64,000 nucleotides of DNA, from NCBI RefSeq assembly GCF_001050345.1, contig NZ_LFMW01000011.1:62001-126000 (forward strand), written 5' to 3'. Below are positions 1-8,755 of the stretch, one piece after another. The notes below the pieces were generated by a model. The model did no database searches and was not told the DNA's origin. It worked only from the letters and a program-made list of their open reading frames with translations. This DNA is from Pseudomonas fildesensis (lineage in GTDB: Bacteria > Pseudomonadota > Gammaproteobacteria > Pseudomonadales > Pseudomonadaceae). The position numbers and the translations under genes are program-made. Numbering within the stretch: the first letter of the stretch is position 1; each line of letters opens with the position of its first letter.

Positions 1-374
1 GCCGCGTCCGTCTGGGGGATGCCGCGGACCAGCGAGAGCAGCAGCGCCATGGCGTGGTCGGCCACTGACGGGGCGTTCACCCCCGCGCCGTTGGTCACCA
101 CGATCCCGCGATTGCTCGCCGCCTGCAGGTCGACATGCTCGTAGCCGGCGCCGATCACGCAGATGATTTCCAGCAACGGCAGGGCGGCGATTTCCTCGGC
201 ATACAACCCTAGCGGGCCACGGGTCAGCACGGCCTTGATCTGCCCGCCATGGGCCTTGATGGCCTGGGCGCGTTCGTCGGGCGTCGGCGCCAGGATCACA
301 TGAAAGTCATTGCTCTCGATGATTTGCAGGTATTCGTTGATGGTTTCAACCAGGACCAGAACGGTGATGGGCAT
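1..374 (-). CDS. D-isomer-specific 2-hydroxyacid dehydrogenase, N-terminal part (runs off the window)
   Basis: Only the first 124 residues are present; the gene continues beyond base 1. The family reduces 2-keto acids such as hydroxypyruvate or glyoxylate to D-2-hydroxy acids with NAD(P)H in the cytoplasm. The start MPITVLVLVE is followed by a catalytic-domain half and the family signature GAGYEHVDL, then RGIVVTNGAG and SVADHAMALLLSLVRGIP, which lead towards the nucleotide-binding domain. The ATG at 372-374 is the first start in frame. The NAD(P)-binding motif and the catalytic Arg, Glu and His lie outside the window, so cofactor and substrate cannot be judged. Confidence 0.88.
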   Translation of the reverse strand, partial: MPITVLVLVETINEYLQIIESNDFHVILAPTPDERAQAIKAHGGQIKAVLTRGPLGLYAEEIAALPLLEIICVIGAGYEHVDLQAASNRGIVVTNGAGVNAPSVADHAMALLLSLVRGIPQTDA

Positions 375-468
375 GTGGCTGCTCTTCCTGAGGGATTGAT
401 GCCCGGATTATGCGGTATTTCGTATAGCCCAAGCGTCTCGATGTGTTCGAGACGCTGTGCAGCTTGAA

Positions 469-915
469 TTACTGGGCTGTTGCAGCCTGGCGCGCCTTGG
501 TTTGCTCGGCTTTTGCTATGGGCATGAAGTCGTAGGTTGGGAAAAATTCCGTCTGGTAAACACCCCAGGCGGTGTTTTCAATCGCGAGGTTAACTTCTGC
601 GAGGCGTGAGGCTGGCAGGCGCAGGACGATGACCTGCCCGATGCCCATGGTGATATTCCAGCTGACGACTTCCACTCCGGCAGGAGGAAACACTTTATGG
701 AATTCCTGCTTGGCCAGTTGTGCCTTCAACTCACCCAAGGGGCGAGACTGATCGTGTTTGAGGAACACGGTTAACATGACTGCGTTTTCGGGTGTGGCGG
801 CGGTATTTTTCGTGATAGAGGTTGCGTTTGTCTGAGCGATAACTGTGCCTGGTAACAGGGTCGCCGCCAGCAGTGCAGGTATCAACAGTAACTTGAGTGG
901 GTTGCGTAGATTCAT
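469..915 (-). CDS. conserved hypothetical secreted protein
   Basis: A 148-residue protein with a clear signal peptide: MNLRNP, a hydrophobic stretch of about 18 residues, and a likely cleavage site after VIA-Q near residue 27. The exported part of about 120 residues has no motif I can assign. It contains the segments VMLTVFLKHDQSRPLGEL and WGVYQTEFFPTYDFMPIAK. A periplasmic location is inferred. It lies downstream of the DUF4822 gene on the same strand (67 bp gap) and may be co-transcribed. The leader just upstream of the ATG has an A- and C-rich stretch (CAATAACAACCAAGG, about 926-940) that could bind Hfq/Crc. Confidence 0.7.
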   Translation of the reverse strand: MNLRNPLKLLLIPALLAATLLPGTVIAQTNATSITKNTAATPENAVMLTVFLKHDQSRPLGELKAQLAKQEFHKVFPPAGVEVVSWNITMGIGQVIVLRLPASRLAEVNLAIENTAWGVYQTEFFPTYDFMPIAKAEQTKARQAATAQ

Positions 916-982
916 CTCGAAGTGCCTTGGTTGTTATTGATTATTTTAGGGAGGCTTGGTAGTTGCACGAATTTATGTTGTT

Positions 983-1486
983 TCACTGGTCCGACATTAC
1001 AGTTTTCATGGGCCCCTTATACGGTGCGTGCACAACATAAATTCGAACAGGTGGGTTAGTGGTCACCATGTCGCGAGGCACTTCTCTAGAGTAGGTGAAT
1101 TCGCTGTTGTCCAACTTTTCCAATCTTCTGACAATGGTTCTATTAGGGCCTATGTCGGGTACCAGAATGTGAGTCTTTTTGTCGCCGGTGACCAGGAAAT
1201 AACCCCCGCCGCCATTTGCATGTTTTGAAAGTCCGGTATCGTTGTAAAAGAATTCATAGCGATTGCGCTTTGGGTCCCACATCGATAGGCCCACCACGCC
1301 GGGGTAGTTTGCTTTGACGTCTGTGTCCGGTTCACCCTCGATATAGACCTTGGTGGTCAGCCACTGTGGAGAAGAGGCCAGTGCCTCAACGTCGGGCTCG
1401 GTCTTCACTTGTTTCGCGAAACTGTCGGAGGCGTTTAATACGCCCGCAAGAAGCAGGCCGGTAAAAACAATAGTGACTCTTCGCAT
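983..1486 (-). CDS. DUF4822 domain-containing secreted protein
   Basis: A 167-residue protein with a signal peptide (MRRVTIVFTGLLLAGVLNAS, cleavage near SFA-K at residue 25). The rest fits the DUF4822 pattern: an LASSPQWLTTKVY start, a VVGLSMWDPKRNRYEFFYND strand block, GYFLVTGDKKTHILVPDIG, and a C-terminal EFTYSREVP. The function of DUF4822 is unknown; these are small beta-rich exported proteins. It is the first gene of a probable two-gene unit with the secreted protein at 469-915. The start ATG at 1484-1486 follows GGAGTTCGACA, a good ribosome site. Confidence 0.78.
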   Translation of the reverse strand: MRRVTIVFTGLLLAGVLNASDSFAKQVKTEPDVEALASSPQWLTTKVYIEGEPDTDVKANYPGVVGLSMWDPKRNRYEFFYNDTGLSKHANGGGGYFLVTGDKKTHILVPDIGPNRTIVRRLEKLDNSEFTYSREVPRDMVTTNPPVRIYVVHAPYKGPMKTVMSDQ

Positions 1487-1676
1487 TGTCGAACTCCTGG
1501 GATTTTAAGTAAGAGAGTCGTGTTTTTTTGCAATCGGTACGCAGGGGATATTAGGTTGGGAGTGAGCGGTCGCTCAATGGCTATGTATGTTTTTGTAATA
1601 CTTTGGCGGGGTTGTAGTGAAAATATAATTTAGATACAGATGGTGTCCGGTTTTATTGTCGGAGCCTTCTGAATGT

Positions 1677-1905
1677 TTAGTTATATCGAGCAGCGCCGAG
1701 GCATTCATCCGATAGGCTGCTGCCTTTAGCCGCACGTGCCGGGGGCAGAGCGACGACCATCATGGCGTAGTGCGCCATGGCTGCCTGGCGATCACCTTTG
1801 GGTGTGCCCGCACTCAAGAGCAGCAGTGATGCCTCAAGGCCTTGTATGAAAGTCTGTTGCAATGGGCTGTCGCTGGCCTCGTGACCTAAAGCTCCCGCAG
1901 GCCCC
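1677..1905 (-). pseudogene. TetR-family regulator remnant (C-terminal piece only)
   Basis: On the minus strand a frame without a proper start reads AALGHEA-like residues, then SPLQQTFIQGLEASLLLL, GDRQAAMAHYAMMVVALPPARAA and GSSLSDECLGAARYN before a stop. This matches the pattern of the C-terminal ligand domain of many TetR/AcrR regulators (CPxAALxxEA, then LVGALxLARA, then LSDEIL). No helix-turn-helix domain precedes it. The frame upstream of about 1905 no longer looks like protein, so the first two thirds of the gene are missing. The call rests on remembered family pattern, not alignment. The rest of the 1487-2078 gap shows no other gene. Confidence 0.5.
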
Positions 1906-2078
1906 GAAAACCGTCGCTTACGGCCATCCCTGTGCGCCTGTGCCGCATAACCGTTCCTCAGCTAAGTCTTTGCTTATTCAAGAGAATCCCGGACAATCGC
2001 GCCCCTGTTACCGTCGGGGCGCTGCCTGTCAGGTTTTTCTGACTCGTTCCGGCTGTGAAAATGCGGAGATCCGACCGG

Positions 2079-3356
2079 ATGAATGATCAGGCCAATAGCG
2101 TCGACGAACGCTATGCAACGACACCTGCAACCCTCTCAAGCTGGAGCCGCCAGGACACTACCTGGATGCTCGGCCTGTTCGGCACCGCCATTGGCGCCGG
2201 TACCTTGTTCTTGCCGATCAACGCGGGCCTGGGCGGCTTCTGGCCACTGGTGATCCTCGCGCTGCTGGCCTTCCCGATGACGTTCTTTGCCCACCGTGGC
2301 CTGACCCGTTTCGTACTGTCCGGCCGCGAAGGCTCCGACATCACCGACGTGGTCGAAGAGCACTTCGGTATCAAGGCTGGCGCCTTGATCACCTTGTTGT
2401 ACTTCTTCGCGATCTTCCCGATCCTGCTGATCTACAGCGTGGCGCTGACCAACACCGTCGGCAGCTTCATGGAGCACCAGCTGCATATCATGCCGCCACC
2501 ACGGGCGCTCCTGTCGCTGGTGTTGATTCTCGGCCTGTTGGCGGTGGTGCGTTGCGGCGAGCAAGTGATCGTCAAGGCCATGAGCCTGATGGTGTATCCG
2601 TTTATCGTCGCCTTGCTGTTCCTCGCGGTGTACCTGATCCCGCACTGGAACGGCGGCATCCTCAGCACCGTCAGCGTAGTCCCGACACCCTCGGCCTTGC
2701 TGAGCACCCTGTGGCTGGCGATTCCGGTGATGGTGTTCTCGTTCAATCATTCGCCGATCATCTCGGCCTTTGCGGTGGACCAGAGGCGTCAGTACGGCGC
2801 ACACGCCGATGAGCGCAGCTCGCAGATCCTGTCCCGCGCGCATCTGTTGATGGTGGTGATGGTGCTGTTCTTCGTGTTCAGCTGCGTGCTGACCCTATCG
2901 CCGGCCCAGCTGGCCGAAGCGAAAGCGCAGAACCTGTCGATCCTGTCCTACCTGGCCAACCACTTCGACAACCCGACCATCGCCTTCGCAGCGCCGTTGA
3001 TTGCGTTCGTGGCGATTGCCAAGTCGTTCCTCGGCCACTACATAGGCGCCAGTGAAGGCCTCAAGGGCCTGGTGCTCAAGACGGGCCGCCGCCCGGCCGC
3101 CAAGAACCTGGACCGCATGACCGCAGCCTTCATGCTGGTGGTGTGCTGGATCGTTGCCACGCTCAACCCAAGCATCCTCCGTATGATCGAGACTCTGGGA
3201 GGGCCGATCATTGCATCGATCCTGTTCCTGATGCCGATGTACGCGATCCGCAAGGTGCCGGCCATGGCCAAGTACCGTGGGCAGGCGTCCAACGTGTTCG
3301 TCACGGCGGTTGGCCTGGTGGCGATTACGGCGTTGATTTACTCGCTGTTGTCCTGA
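2079..3356 (+). CDS. sdaC: serine/threonine transporter, HAAAP family (SdaC-like)
   Basis: Inner-membrane amino acid:proton symporter of 425 residues with about 11 hydrophobic segments. It closely resembles enterobacterial SdaC: WMLGLFGTAIGAGTLFLPIN at residues 27-46, then FPMTFFAHRGLTRFVLSG, DVVEEHFG, VFSFNHSPIISAFAV, ILSYLANHF, KSFLGHYIGASEG and LNPSILRMIETLGGPIIASI. Length matches the family. The ATG at 2079 is preferred over GTG 2055 because homologues begin with a short hydrophilic tail and GGAG lies at 2064-2067. It stands alone; no serine dehydratase gene is adjacent. A strong terminator follows. Serine is the likely main substrate, by homology. Confidence 0.93.
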   Translation: MNDQANSVDERYATTPATLSSWSRQDTTWMLGLFGTAIGAGTLFLPINAGLGGFWPLVILALLAFPMTFFAHRGLTRFVLSGREGSDITDVVEEHFGIKAGALITLLYFFAIFPILLIYSVALTNTVGSFMEHQLHIMPPPRALLSLVLILGLLAVVRCGEQVIVKAMSLMVYPFIVALLFLAVYLIPHWNGGILSTVSVVPTPSALLSTLWLAIPVMVFSFNHSPIISAFAVDQRRQYGAHADERSSQILSRAHLLMVVMVLFFVFSCVLTLSPAQLAEAKAQNLSILSYLANHFDNPTIAFAAPLIAFVAIAKSFLGHYIGASEGLKGLVLKTGRRPAAKNLDRMTAAFMLVVCWIVATLNPSILRMIETLGGPIIASILFLMPMYAIRKVPAMAKYRGQASNVFVTAVGLVAITALIYSLLS

Positions 3357-3377
3357 CGCCGGGTTGCATCGACCAAG

Positions 3378-3412
3378 GCCGATTCGCGCACACCGCGAAT
3401 CGGCTTTTTTTT
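3378..3412 (+). terminator. Rho-independent terminator of sdaC
   Basis: An 11-bp perfect stem (3378-3388 with 3394-3404), a 5-nt loop and a run of eight T. It lies 21 bp after the sdaC stop and ends just before the next gene. Confidence 0.93.
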
Positions 3413-3452
3413 GCGTGCGCGAAACGTGACGCGGCTCAACCGCCGCAAGGCA

Positions 3453-5153
3453 ATGGGCGCTAAGCTGACGCACGTTATTTGCCAGCATGGGTTGGGCCGA
3501 TTGAAAACTGAAACCGATACGCCCGTTGCTGCGCCGCCCAATCGTACCCAGGACCTGCTCGCCGGGTTATCCATTGCCGGTCTGCTGCTGCCGGAGGCCG
3601 TTGCCTATTCGAGCATTGCCGCGCTCCCGCCCCAGGCCGGGGTGATTGCCTTGTTTGCCGGGCTGGTGTGCTACGGCCTGTTTGGCACCAGCCGCTTTGC
3701 GATTGTCTCGGCCACGTCGTCTTCGGCGGCTGTATTGGCGGCGGCAACAGCCAGCCTGGCGGGGGATGACCCGGCGCTGCGGCTGCCCCTGGCGTTCGGG
3801 CTGGTGTTGATCACCGGAGTGTTCTTCCTGTTGGCGGGCGTGTTCAAACTCGGCGGCGTCACCTCGTTTATCGCCAAGCCAGTATTGCGCGGATTTGCCT
3901 TCGGCCTGGCGCTGACCATTATCCTCAAGCAATTGGCCAGTGTGGTGGGTGTGCACCTGACCGATAGCAACCTGATCCGCTTTTTGCCGCAGCTGCTGGA
4001 GCAACTGCCACACTGGAACTGGCCGGCTGCCGTGGTGGCCGGGACCGCATTGCTAGTGTTGTGGCTATGCGCACGCATCCCGCGCCTGCCTGGTGGGCTG
4101 GTGGTCGTGGTACTCGGCATTGCTGCCGGCCAGTTCCTGGACCTGCAGGCCCAAGGTGTGGCGCTGATCGGTTTGATCGATCTGCGTCTGGAGCTCGGCC
4201 ACTTCCCGGTGTTGCCCTTCGCCGACTGGCTGCGCCTGGGGGAATTGGCGTTTGCGCTGGTGATGATCCTGTACGCGGAGTCCTACGGCTCCATCAGTTC
4301 GTTCGCCCTCAAACATGGCGACCGGGTCTCCTCCAACCGGGATTTGCTCGCGCTCGGCGCAGCCAACCTGGTATCCGGGCTGTTTCATGGGATGCCGGCA
4401 GGGGCCGGGTATTCGGCGACGTCGGCCAACGAGGCGGCCGGCGCTTATTCGCGATTCGCGGGGATCGTCGCGGCGCTGGTGATACTGGTGATTGTGTTGA
4501 CGGTGCTGCCCTATGTCGCACTCACGCCGGAGCCGGTGCTGGCGGCGGTGGTCATCTATGCGCTGGGGCGGGGTTTGAGCCTGCAGCCGCTGGGGCGTTA
4601 CTTCCAGTGGCGGCGTGACCGTTTACTGGTGGTGTGTGCGGTGGCAGCTGTACTGGTGCTCGGTGTACTGGATGGCTTGCTGCTGGCGGTCGGGATCAGC
4701 GTGGTATTGATGCTGCGCCAGATGTCGTCAGCGGACATCCAGGTGCTTGGGCGCCTGGGTGACAGCCATGACTTCGTGGACCGTCAACACCATGCCGATG
4801 CGCAGGCCGTTCCGGGCGTATTGATCGTACGCCCCAGCGAAGCGCTGTTTTTCGCGAATGCCGAGCGCATCCTGGGGGAGGCCCTGCGACTTATGCGCCA
4901 GTCACCTGTGCAGGCGGTGGTGCTGAGCATGGAAGAGTCCCCCGACCTCGATGGCACCAGCATCGAAGCACTGGCAGCCTTTTTTGCCCAAGTGCAAGGG
5001 GAGGGCAAACAACTGGTGCTGGCCCGGGTGCGACACGAGGCCCATGTGGTCTTGCAGACACTGCCCGAGGCGCAGGCACCGCAGGTGTTGCTCAGCGGCT
5101 TGAGTGTCGACGGCGCAGTGCAACTGGCGTTGCAGGCCAATACCCAGGCATAA
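3453..5153 (+). CDS. SulP-family anion transporter with C-terminal STAS domain
   Basis: Inner-membrane permease of the SulP/SLC26 family, whose members carry sulfate, bicarbonate or other anions. The sequence shows the signature GLLLPEAVAYSSIAALPP, repeated hydrophobic helices (about 10-12), the conserved YGLFGTSRFAIVSATSS block, a second conserved region FHGMPAGAGYSATSANEAAGA, and a C-terminal STAS domain (VPGVLIVRPSEALFFANAE, VVLSMEESPDLDGTSIEAL). The substrate cannot be told from sequence. The start is uncertain: ATG 3453 has a weak ribosome site, and TTG codons at 3492 and 3501 lie nearer the conserved region. It is a single-gene unit between two terminators. Confidence 0.88.
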   Translation: MGAKLTHVICQHGLGRLKTETDTPVAAPPNRTQDLLAGLSIAGLLLPEAVAYSSIAALPPQAGVIALFAGLVCYGLFGTSRFAIVSATSSSAAVLAAATASLAGDDPALRLPLAFGLVLITGVFFLLAGVFKLGGVTSFIAKPVLRGFAFGLALTIILKQLASVVGVHLTDSNLIRFLPQLLEQLPHWNWPAAVVAGTALLVLWLCARIPRLPGGLVVVVLGIAAGQFLDLQAQGVALIGLIDLRLELGHFPVLPFADWLRLGELAFALVMILYAESYGSISSFALKHGDRVSSNRDLLALGAANLVSGLFHGMPAGAGYSATSANEAAGAYSRFAGIVAALVILVIVLTVLPYVALTPEPVLAAVVIYALGRGLSLQPLGRYFQWRRDRLLVVCAVAAVLVLGVLDGLLLAVGISVVLMLRQMSSADIQVLGRLGDSHDFVDRQHHADAQAVPGVLIVRPSEALFFANAERILGEALRLMRQSPVQAVVLSMEESPDLDGTSIEALAAFFAQVQGEGKQLVLARVRHEAHVVLQTLPEAQAPQVLLSGLSVDGAVQLALQANTQA

Positions 5154-5154
5154 A

Positions 5155-5188
5155 AAAACGCCGCGCATCTTGCGATACGCGGCGTTTT
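5155..5188. terminator. bidirectional Rho-independent terminator between the SulP gene and acnB
   Basis: An 11-bp perfect inverted repeat (5155-5165 with 5178-5188) with AAAA on one side and TTTT on the other, so it can act on both converging transcripts. It lies directly after the SulP stop and 16 bp after the acnB stop. Confidence 0.92.
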
Positions 5189-5204
5189 CTACATCAACAC
5201 ACCC

Positions 5205-7805
5205 TTAGGCTTGAAGCACCGGGATGTTGGCGTTTGCAGCGCTTTCACGGAACTCGGCGATCTGGTCAAAACTCAGGTAGCGATACACATCGCTGGCCAT
5301 GGTGTTGATCTGTGCCGCGTACTGCATGTACTCCTCGACGGTCGGCAGGCGACCCAGGATCGAAGCTACCGACGCCAGCTCGGCCGAAGCCAGGTAGACG
5401 TTGGCACCATCGCCCAGACGGTTCGGGAAGTTACGGGTCGACGTCGACACAACGGTCGAGTTCGGCTCTACACGTGCCTGGTTACCCATGCACAGCGAGC
5501 AGCCCGGCATTTCCATGCGCGCGCCAGCTTTGCCGTAGATGCCGTAGTAGCCTTCTTCGGTCAGTTGGTGAGCGTCCATCTTGGTCGGCGGCGACAGCCA
5601 CAGACGGGTTGGCAGCTGACCCTTGACTTGATCCAGCAACTTACCGGCAGCGCGGAAGTGACCGATGTTGGTCATGCACGAACCGATGAACACTTCGTCG
5701 ATCTTCTCGCCAGCAACGCTGGACAGCAGACGGGCGTCGTCCGGGTCGTTTGGCGCGCAGAGCACAGGCTCTTTGATCTCGGCCAGGTCGATCTCGATGA
5801 TTTCGGCGTATTCCGCGTCGGCATCGGCCACCATCAGCTCCGGGTTCGCGACCCAGGCTTCCATCGCTTGGGCGCGACGTTCCAGGGTACGAGCATCGCC
5901 GTAGCCTTCGCCGATCATCCAGCGCAGCAGGGTGATGTTGGAGTTCAGGTACTCGGTGATGGACTCTTTCGACAGCTTGATGGTGCAACCGGCAGCCGAA
6001 CGTTCAGCCGAGGCGTCGGACAGCTCGAAGGCTTGTTCGATGCTCAGGTTGTCCAGGCCTTCGATTTCCAGGATGCGGCCGGAGAAGGCGTTCTTCTTGC
6101 CTTTCTTCTCTACGGTCAGCAGGCCAGCCTGGATCGCGTAGTAAGGAATGGCGTGAACCAGGTCACGCAGGGTGATGCCCGGTTGCATTTCGCCTTTGAA
6201 GCGCACCAGGATCGATTCCGGCATGTCCAGTGGCATAACGCCAGTGGCTGCGGCGAACGCTACCAGGCCAGAACCGGCCGGGAACGAGATGCCCATCGGG
6301 AAACGGGTGTGGGAGTCGCCACCGGTGCCGACAGTGTCCGGCAGCAGCATGCGGTTCAGCCAGCTGTGGATGATGCCGTCGCCCGGACGCAGCGAAACGC
6401 CGCCACGGGTCATGATGAAGTCAGGCAGGGTGTGGTGGGTGGTCACGTCGATCGGCTTTGGATAGGCCGCGGTGTGGCAGAAGGACTGCATCACCAGATC
6501 GGTCGAGAAGCCCAGGCACGCCAGGTCTTTCAGTTCGTCACGGGTCATCGGACCGGTGGTGTCCTGGGAACCCACGGTGGTCATCTTCGGCTCGCAGTAC
6601 GTACCTGGGCGAACGCCCTCTACGCCGCAGGCCTTGCCGACCATTTTCTGGGCCAGGGTGTAGCCCTTGTCGCTTTCAGCCGGAGCTTCCGGCAGCTTGA
6701 ACAGGGTCGAAGCAGGCAGGCCCAGCTCTGCGCGCGCCTTCTCGGTCAGGCCGCGGCCAATGATCAGCGGGATACGGCCGCCGGCACGGACTTCGTCCAA
6801 CAGCACCGGGGTCTTCATTTCGAAGGTGGTCAGGACTTCATCGGTGCCGTGTTTGCAGACTTTGCCAGCATGAGGGTACAGGTCGATCACGTCGCCCATG
6901 TTCATGTTGGTCACGTCGAATTCGATCGGCAGTGCGCCAGCATCTTCCATGGTGTTGTAGAAGATCGGAGCGATCTTGCTGCCGAAGCAGAAGCCGCCAG
7001 CGCGCTTGTTCGGCACGTTAGGCACGTCGTCGCCGAAGAACCACAGGACCGAGTTGGTAGCGGATTTACGCGACGAACCGGTACCGACCACGTCACCGAC
7101 GTAGGCGATCGGGAAGCCTTGGCCGCGCATCTCTTCGATCTGTTTCATCGGGCCGGTCTTGCCTTGCTCGTCCGGTACGATGCCTTCGCGTGCCATTTTC
7201 AGCATGGCCAGGGCGTGCAGCGGGATGTCAGGGCGGGACCAGGCGTCCGGTGCAGGGGACAGGTCGTCGGTGTTGGTTTCGCCGGTGACCTTGAACACGC
7301 GCAGGCTGATCTTGTCGGCCAGGGTAGGGCGGTTCTTGAACCACTCGCCGTCAGCCCAGGACTGGATCACGGCCTTGGCGTGCTCGTTGCCGTTCTTGGC
7401 TTTTTCGGCCACGTCGTGGAACGCGTCGAACATCAGCAGGGTGTGCTTGAGTTGGGCGGCCGCGACAGGCGCCAGTGCGGCGTCGTCCAGCAGCTCGACC
7501 AAAGTCACGATGTTGTAGCCGCCTTGCATGGTGCCAAGCAGTTCAACAGCGCGTTTCTTGTCGATCAGGGGAGAAGTGGCTTCGCCCTTGGCCAGGGCAG
7601 ACAGGAAACCAGCCTTGACGTAGGCAGCTTCGTCAACGCCTGGTGGAATGCGGTTGGTGATCAGGTCAACGAGGAATTCTTCTTCGCCAGCCGGAGGATT
7701 TTTCAGCAGCTCGACCAGGCCTGCGGTTTGTTCGGCGTTAAGCGGCTGGGGAACAATACCCAGGGCTGCACGCTCTTCGATATGTTTGCGGTAGGCTTCA
7801 AGCAC
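5205..7805 (-). CDS. acnB: aconitate hydratase B (bifunctional aconitase / 2-methylisocitrate dehydratase)
   Basis: TCA-cycle enzyme interconverting citrate and isocitrate through a [4Fe-4S] cluster; the family also hydrates 2-methylaconitate. The 866 residues match AcnB from end to end: LEAYRKHIEERA at the N-terminal HEAT-like domain, GETNTDDLSPAPDAWSRPDI and VGDVVGTGSSRKSATNSV in the swivelling domain 4-like part, TVGTGGDSHTRFPMGISFPA, and cluster cysteines in SFCHTAAYP, FIGSCMTN and PGCSLCMGNQ. The start is the GTG at 7803-7805, which matches where homologues begin (MLEAYRKH) and has GAGG about 9 bases upstream. Residues MGPLMRVIT encoded before it have no family counterpart. The long leader is unusual (see 7917-8052). 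Apo-AcnB is known in enterobacteria to bind mRNA. Confidence 0.97.
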   Translation of the reverse strand: MLEAYRKHIEERAALGIVPQPLNAEQTAGLVELLKNPPAGEEEFLVDLITNRIPPGVDEAAYVKAGFLSALAKGEATSPLIDKKRAVELLGTMQGGYNIVTLVELLDDAALAPVAAAQLKHTLLMFDAFHDVAEKAKNGNEHAKAVIQSWADGEWFKNRPTLADKISLRVFKVTGETNTDDLSPAPDAWSRPDIPLHALAMLKMAREGIVPDEQGKTGPMKQIEEMRGQGFPIAYVGDVVGTGSSRKSATNSVLWFFGDDVPNVPNKRAGGFCFGSKIAPIFYNTMEDAGALPIEFDVTNMNMGDVIDLYPHAGKVCKHGTDEVLTTFEMKTPVLLDEVRAGGRIPLIIGRGLTEKARAELGLPASTLFKLPEAPAESDKGYTLAQKMVGKACGVEGVRPGTYCEPKMTTVGSQDTTGPMTRDELKDLACLGFSTDLVMQSFCHTAAYPKPIDVTTHHTLPDFIMTRGGVSLRPGDGIIHSWLNRMLLPDTVGTGGDSHTRFPMGISFPAGSGLVAFAAATGVMPLDMPESILVRFKGEMQPGITLRDLVHAIPYYAIQAGLLTVEKKGKKNAFSGRILEIEGLDNLSIEQAFELSDASAERSAAGCTIKLSKESITEYLNSNITLLRWMIGEGYGDARTLERRAQAMEAWVANPELMVADADAEYAEIIEIDLAEIKEPVLCAPNDPDDARLLSSVAGEKIDEVFIGSCMTNIGHFRAAGKLLDQVKGQLPTRLWLSPPTKMDAHQLTEEGYYGIYGKAGARMEMPGCSLCMGNQARVEPNSTVVSTSTRNFPNRLGDGANVYLASAELASVASILGRLPTVEEYMQYAAQINTMASDVYRYLSFDQIAEFRESAANANIPVLQA

Positions 7806-7916
7806 AGTTATTACCCTCATCAGTGGTCCCACGGGACGCTCATCCAGAAATGAACGGCACGCATGCGCTCGGGGGCTTTTTGGGCCGCAAAGCCAGCGCT
7901 GCCGGCATTCCTCACA

Positions 7917-8052
7917 GAAGCTGTTTTCAAAGTTTTACGCCTGCAGAACGATGCTGATGAGGGTTAGCGCAGGTTCTGACCTACCGGGTCAAACCCGCGC
8001 AAACACCGTTCTGAAGGAACGACTGTGCTCGTGACGCTTTGAAAACAGCTTC
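7917..8052. repeat. 136-bp element bounded by a 16-bp perfect inverted repeat, upstream of acnB
   Basis: The 16-base arm at 7917-7932 is exactly complementary to 8037-8052. Inside, shorter pairings are visible: CCTGC with GCAGG and AGAAC with GTTCT in interleaved (pseudoknot or mutually exclusive) order near 7941-7977, CGGGT-CAA-ACCCG near 7985-7997, and CGTTC-TGAAG-GAACG near 8007-8021. There is no T tract, so it is not a simple terminator. It occupies the 395-bp divergent region between acnB and the DUF1289 gene; the rest of 7806-8200 shows nothing I can name. It could be a structured acnB leader, a small RNA, or a MITE-like element. No clear target-site duplication is seen. Confidence 0.6.
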
Positions 8053-8200
8053 CAGCGGATTATTGGCGCCTTACAAGGCCGGGTGATTCTACGGCAAAAA
8101 AATTCTAAAGGTAAGTTGCCTAACCAAGTTTGCTGGGTGATCAACCTTAGACAAAGGGCTAACATGGCGCACTGTTTCGCTGATTTGCGTGTTGTTGCCC

Positions 8201-8665
8201 ATGTCCAACCAAACCATCAAAACCCCCTGCGTCGGCCTTTGCTCCACGGTTTACGGCGATCTCGTGTGCCGTGGCTGCAAGCGCTTCCACCACGAAGTAA
8301 TCCTGTGGAATGGCTACAACGAAGAAGAAAAGCGTGCGGTATGGCTCAGGCTTGAGCAACTGTTGGTGCAGGTCATGGCCGGCAAACTGGAGGTTTTCGA
8401 CCCCAAGACCCTGCGCGGGCAACTGGAGCAACGCAAGATTCGCTTCGTGCCGCACCAGTCCGAGTACTGCTGGGCCTACCAGTTGATCGCCCGTGGCGCG
8501 CGGGTGATCTCCAATCTGGAGGCCTATGGCATGGTGCTGATGCCGGAATTTCGCGACTGGGCGCTGCCGGAACTGCGCGATGCCATCGACCGCGAGTTTT
8601 TCATCCTGTCCGAGGCGCATTACCAGCGTTATATCGCGCCCGGTTTCCTGAAGGATGCGCTGTAG
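8201..8665 (+). CDS. DUF1289 domain-containing protein
   Basis: A cytoplasmic protein of 154 residues. The N-terminus carries the DUF1289 cysteine pattern: CVGLC at residues 9-13 and CRGCKRFHHEVILW shortly after, likely a small metal site. Function is unknown. The remainder (YNEEEKRAVWLRLEQLL, FVPHQSEYCWAYQLIARG) is conserved-looking and charged. The ATG at 8201 lies at the start of the conserved region. Its position between acnB and a universal stress gene is the order I recall from other Pseudomonas genomes. The stop codon lies inside a REP palindrome. Confidence 0.85.
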   Translation: MSNQTIKTPCVGLCSTVYGDLVCRGCKRFHHEVILWNGYNEEEKRAVWLRLEQLLVQVMAGKLEVFDPKTLRGQLEQRKIRFVPHQSEYCWAYQLIARGARVISNLEAYGMVLMPEFRDWALPELRDAIDREFFILSEAHYQRYIAPGFLKDAL

Positions 8666-8746
8666 GAGCCCGGCTTGCCGGCGATGGGGGCCTTGAACGT
8701 AGCGCAATCACACAGGCCGCCATCGCCGGCAAGCCAGGCTCCTGCA
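8662..8746. repeat. REP pair, GGAGCCGGCTTGCCGGCGATGG family
   Basis: Two inverted REP-like palindromes about 30 bp apart: the first has cggcttgccggcgatgg, the second its complement catcgccggcaagcc. The first overlaps the stop codon of the DUF1289 gene. It sits between two converging genes. Related copies occur at 13668 and 43642. Confidence 0.82.
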
Positions 8747-8755
8747 GGGTGGGTG

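Noticed and set aside
1862..2086. A 74-codon plus-strand frame before sdaC
   Set aside because: No signal, no motif, Pro/Arg-rich composition typical of non-coding GC-rich DNA; it overlaps the TetR remnant.
5211..7853. An 880-codon open frame on the plus strand opposite acnB
   Set aside because: It is an exact antisense shadow of acnB, rich in His, Gln, Val and Arg, with no recognisable domain; high-GC genes commonly create such frames.
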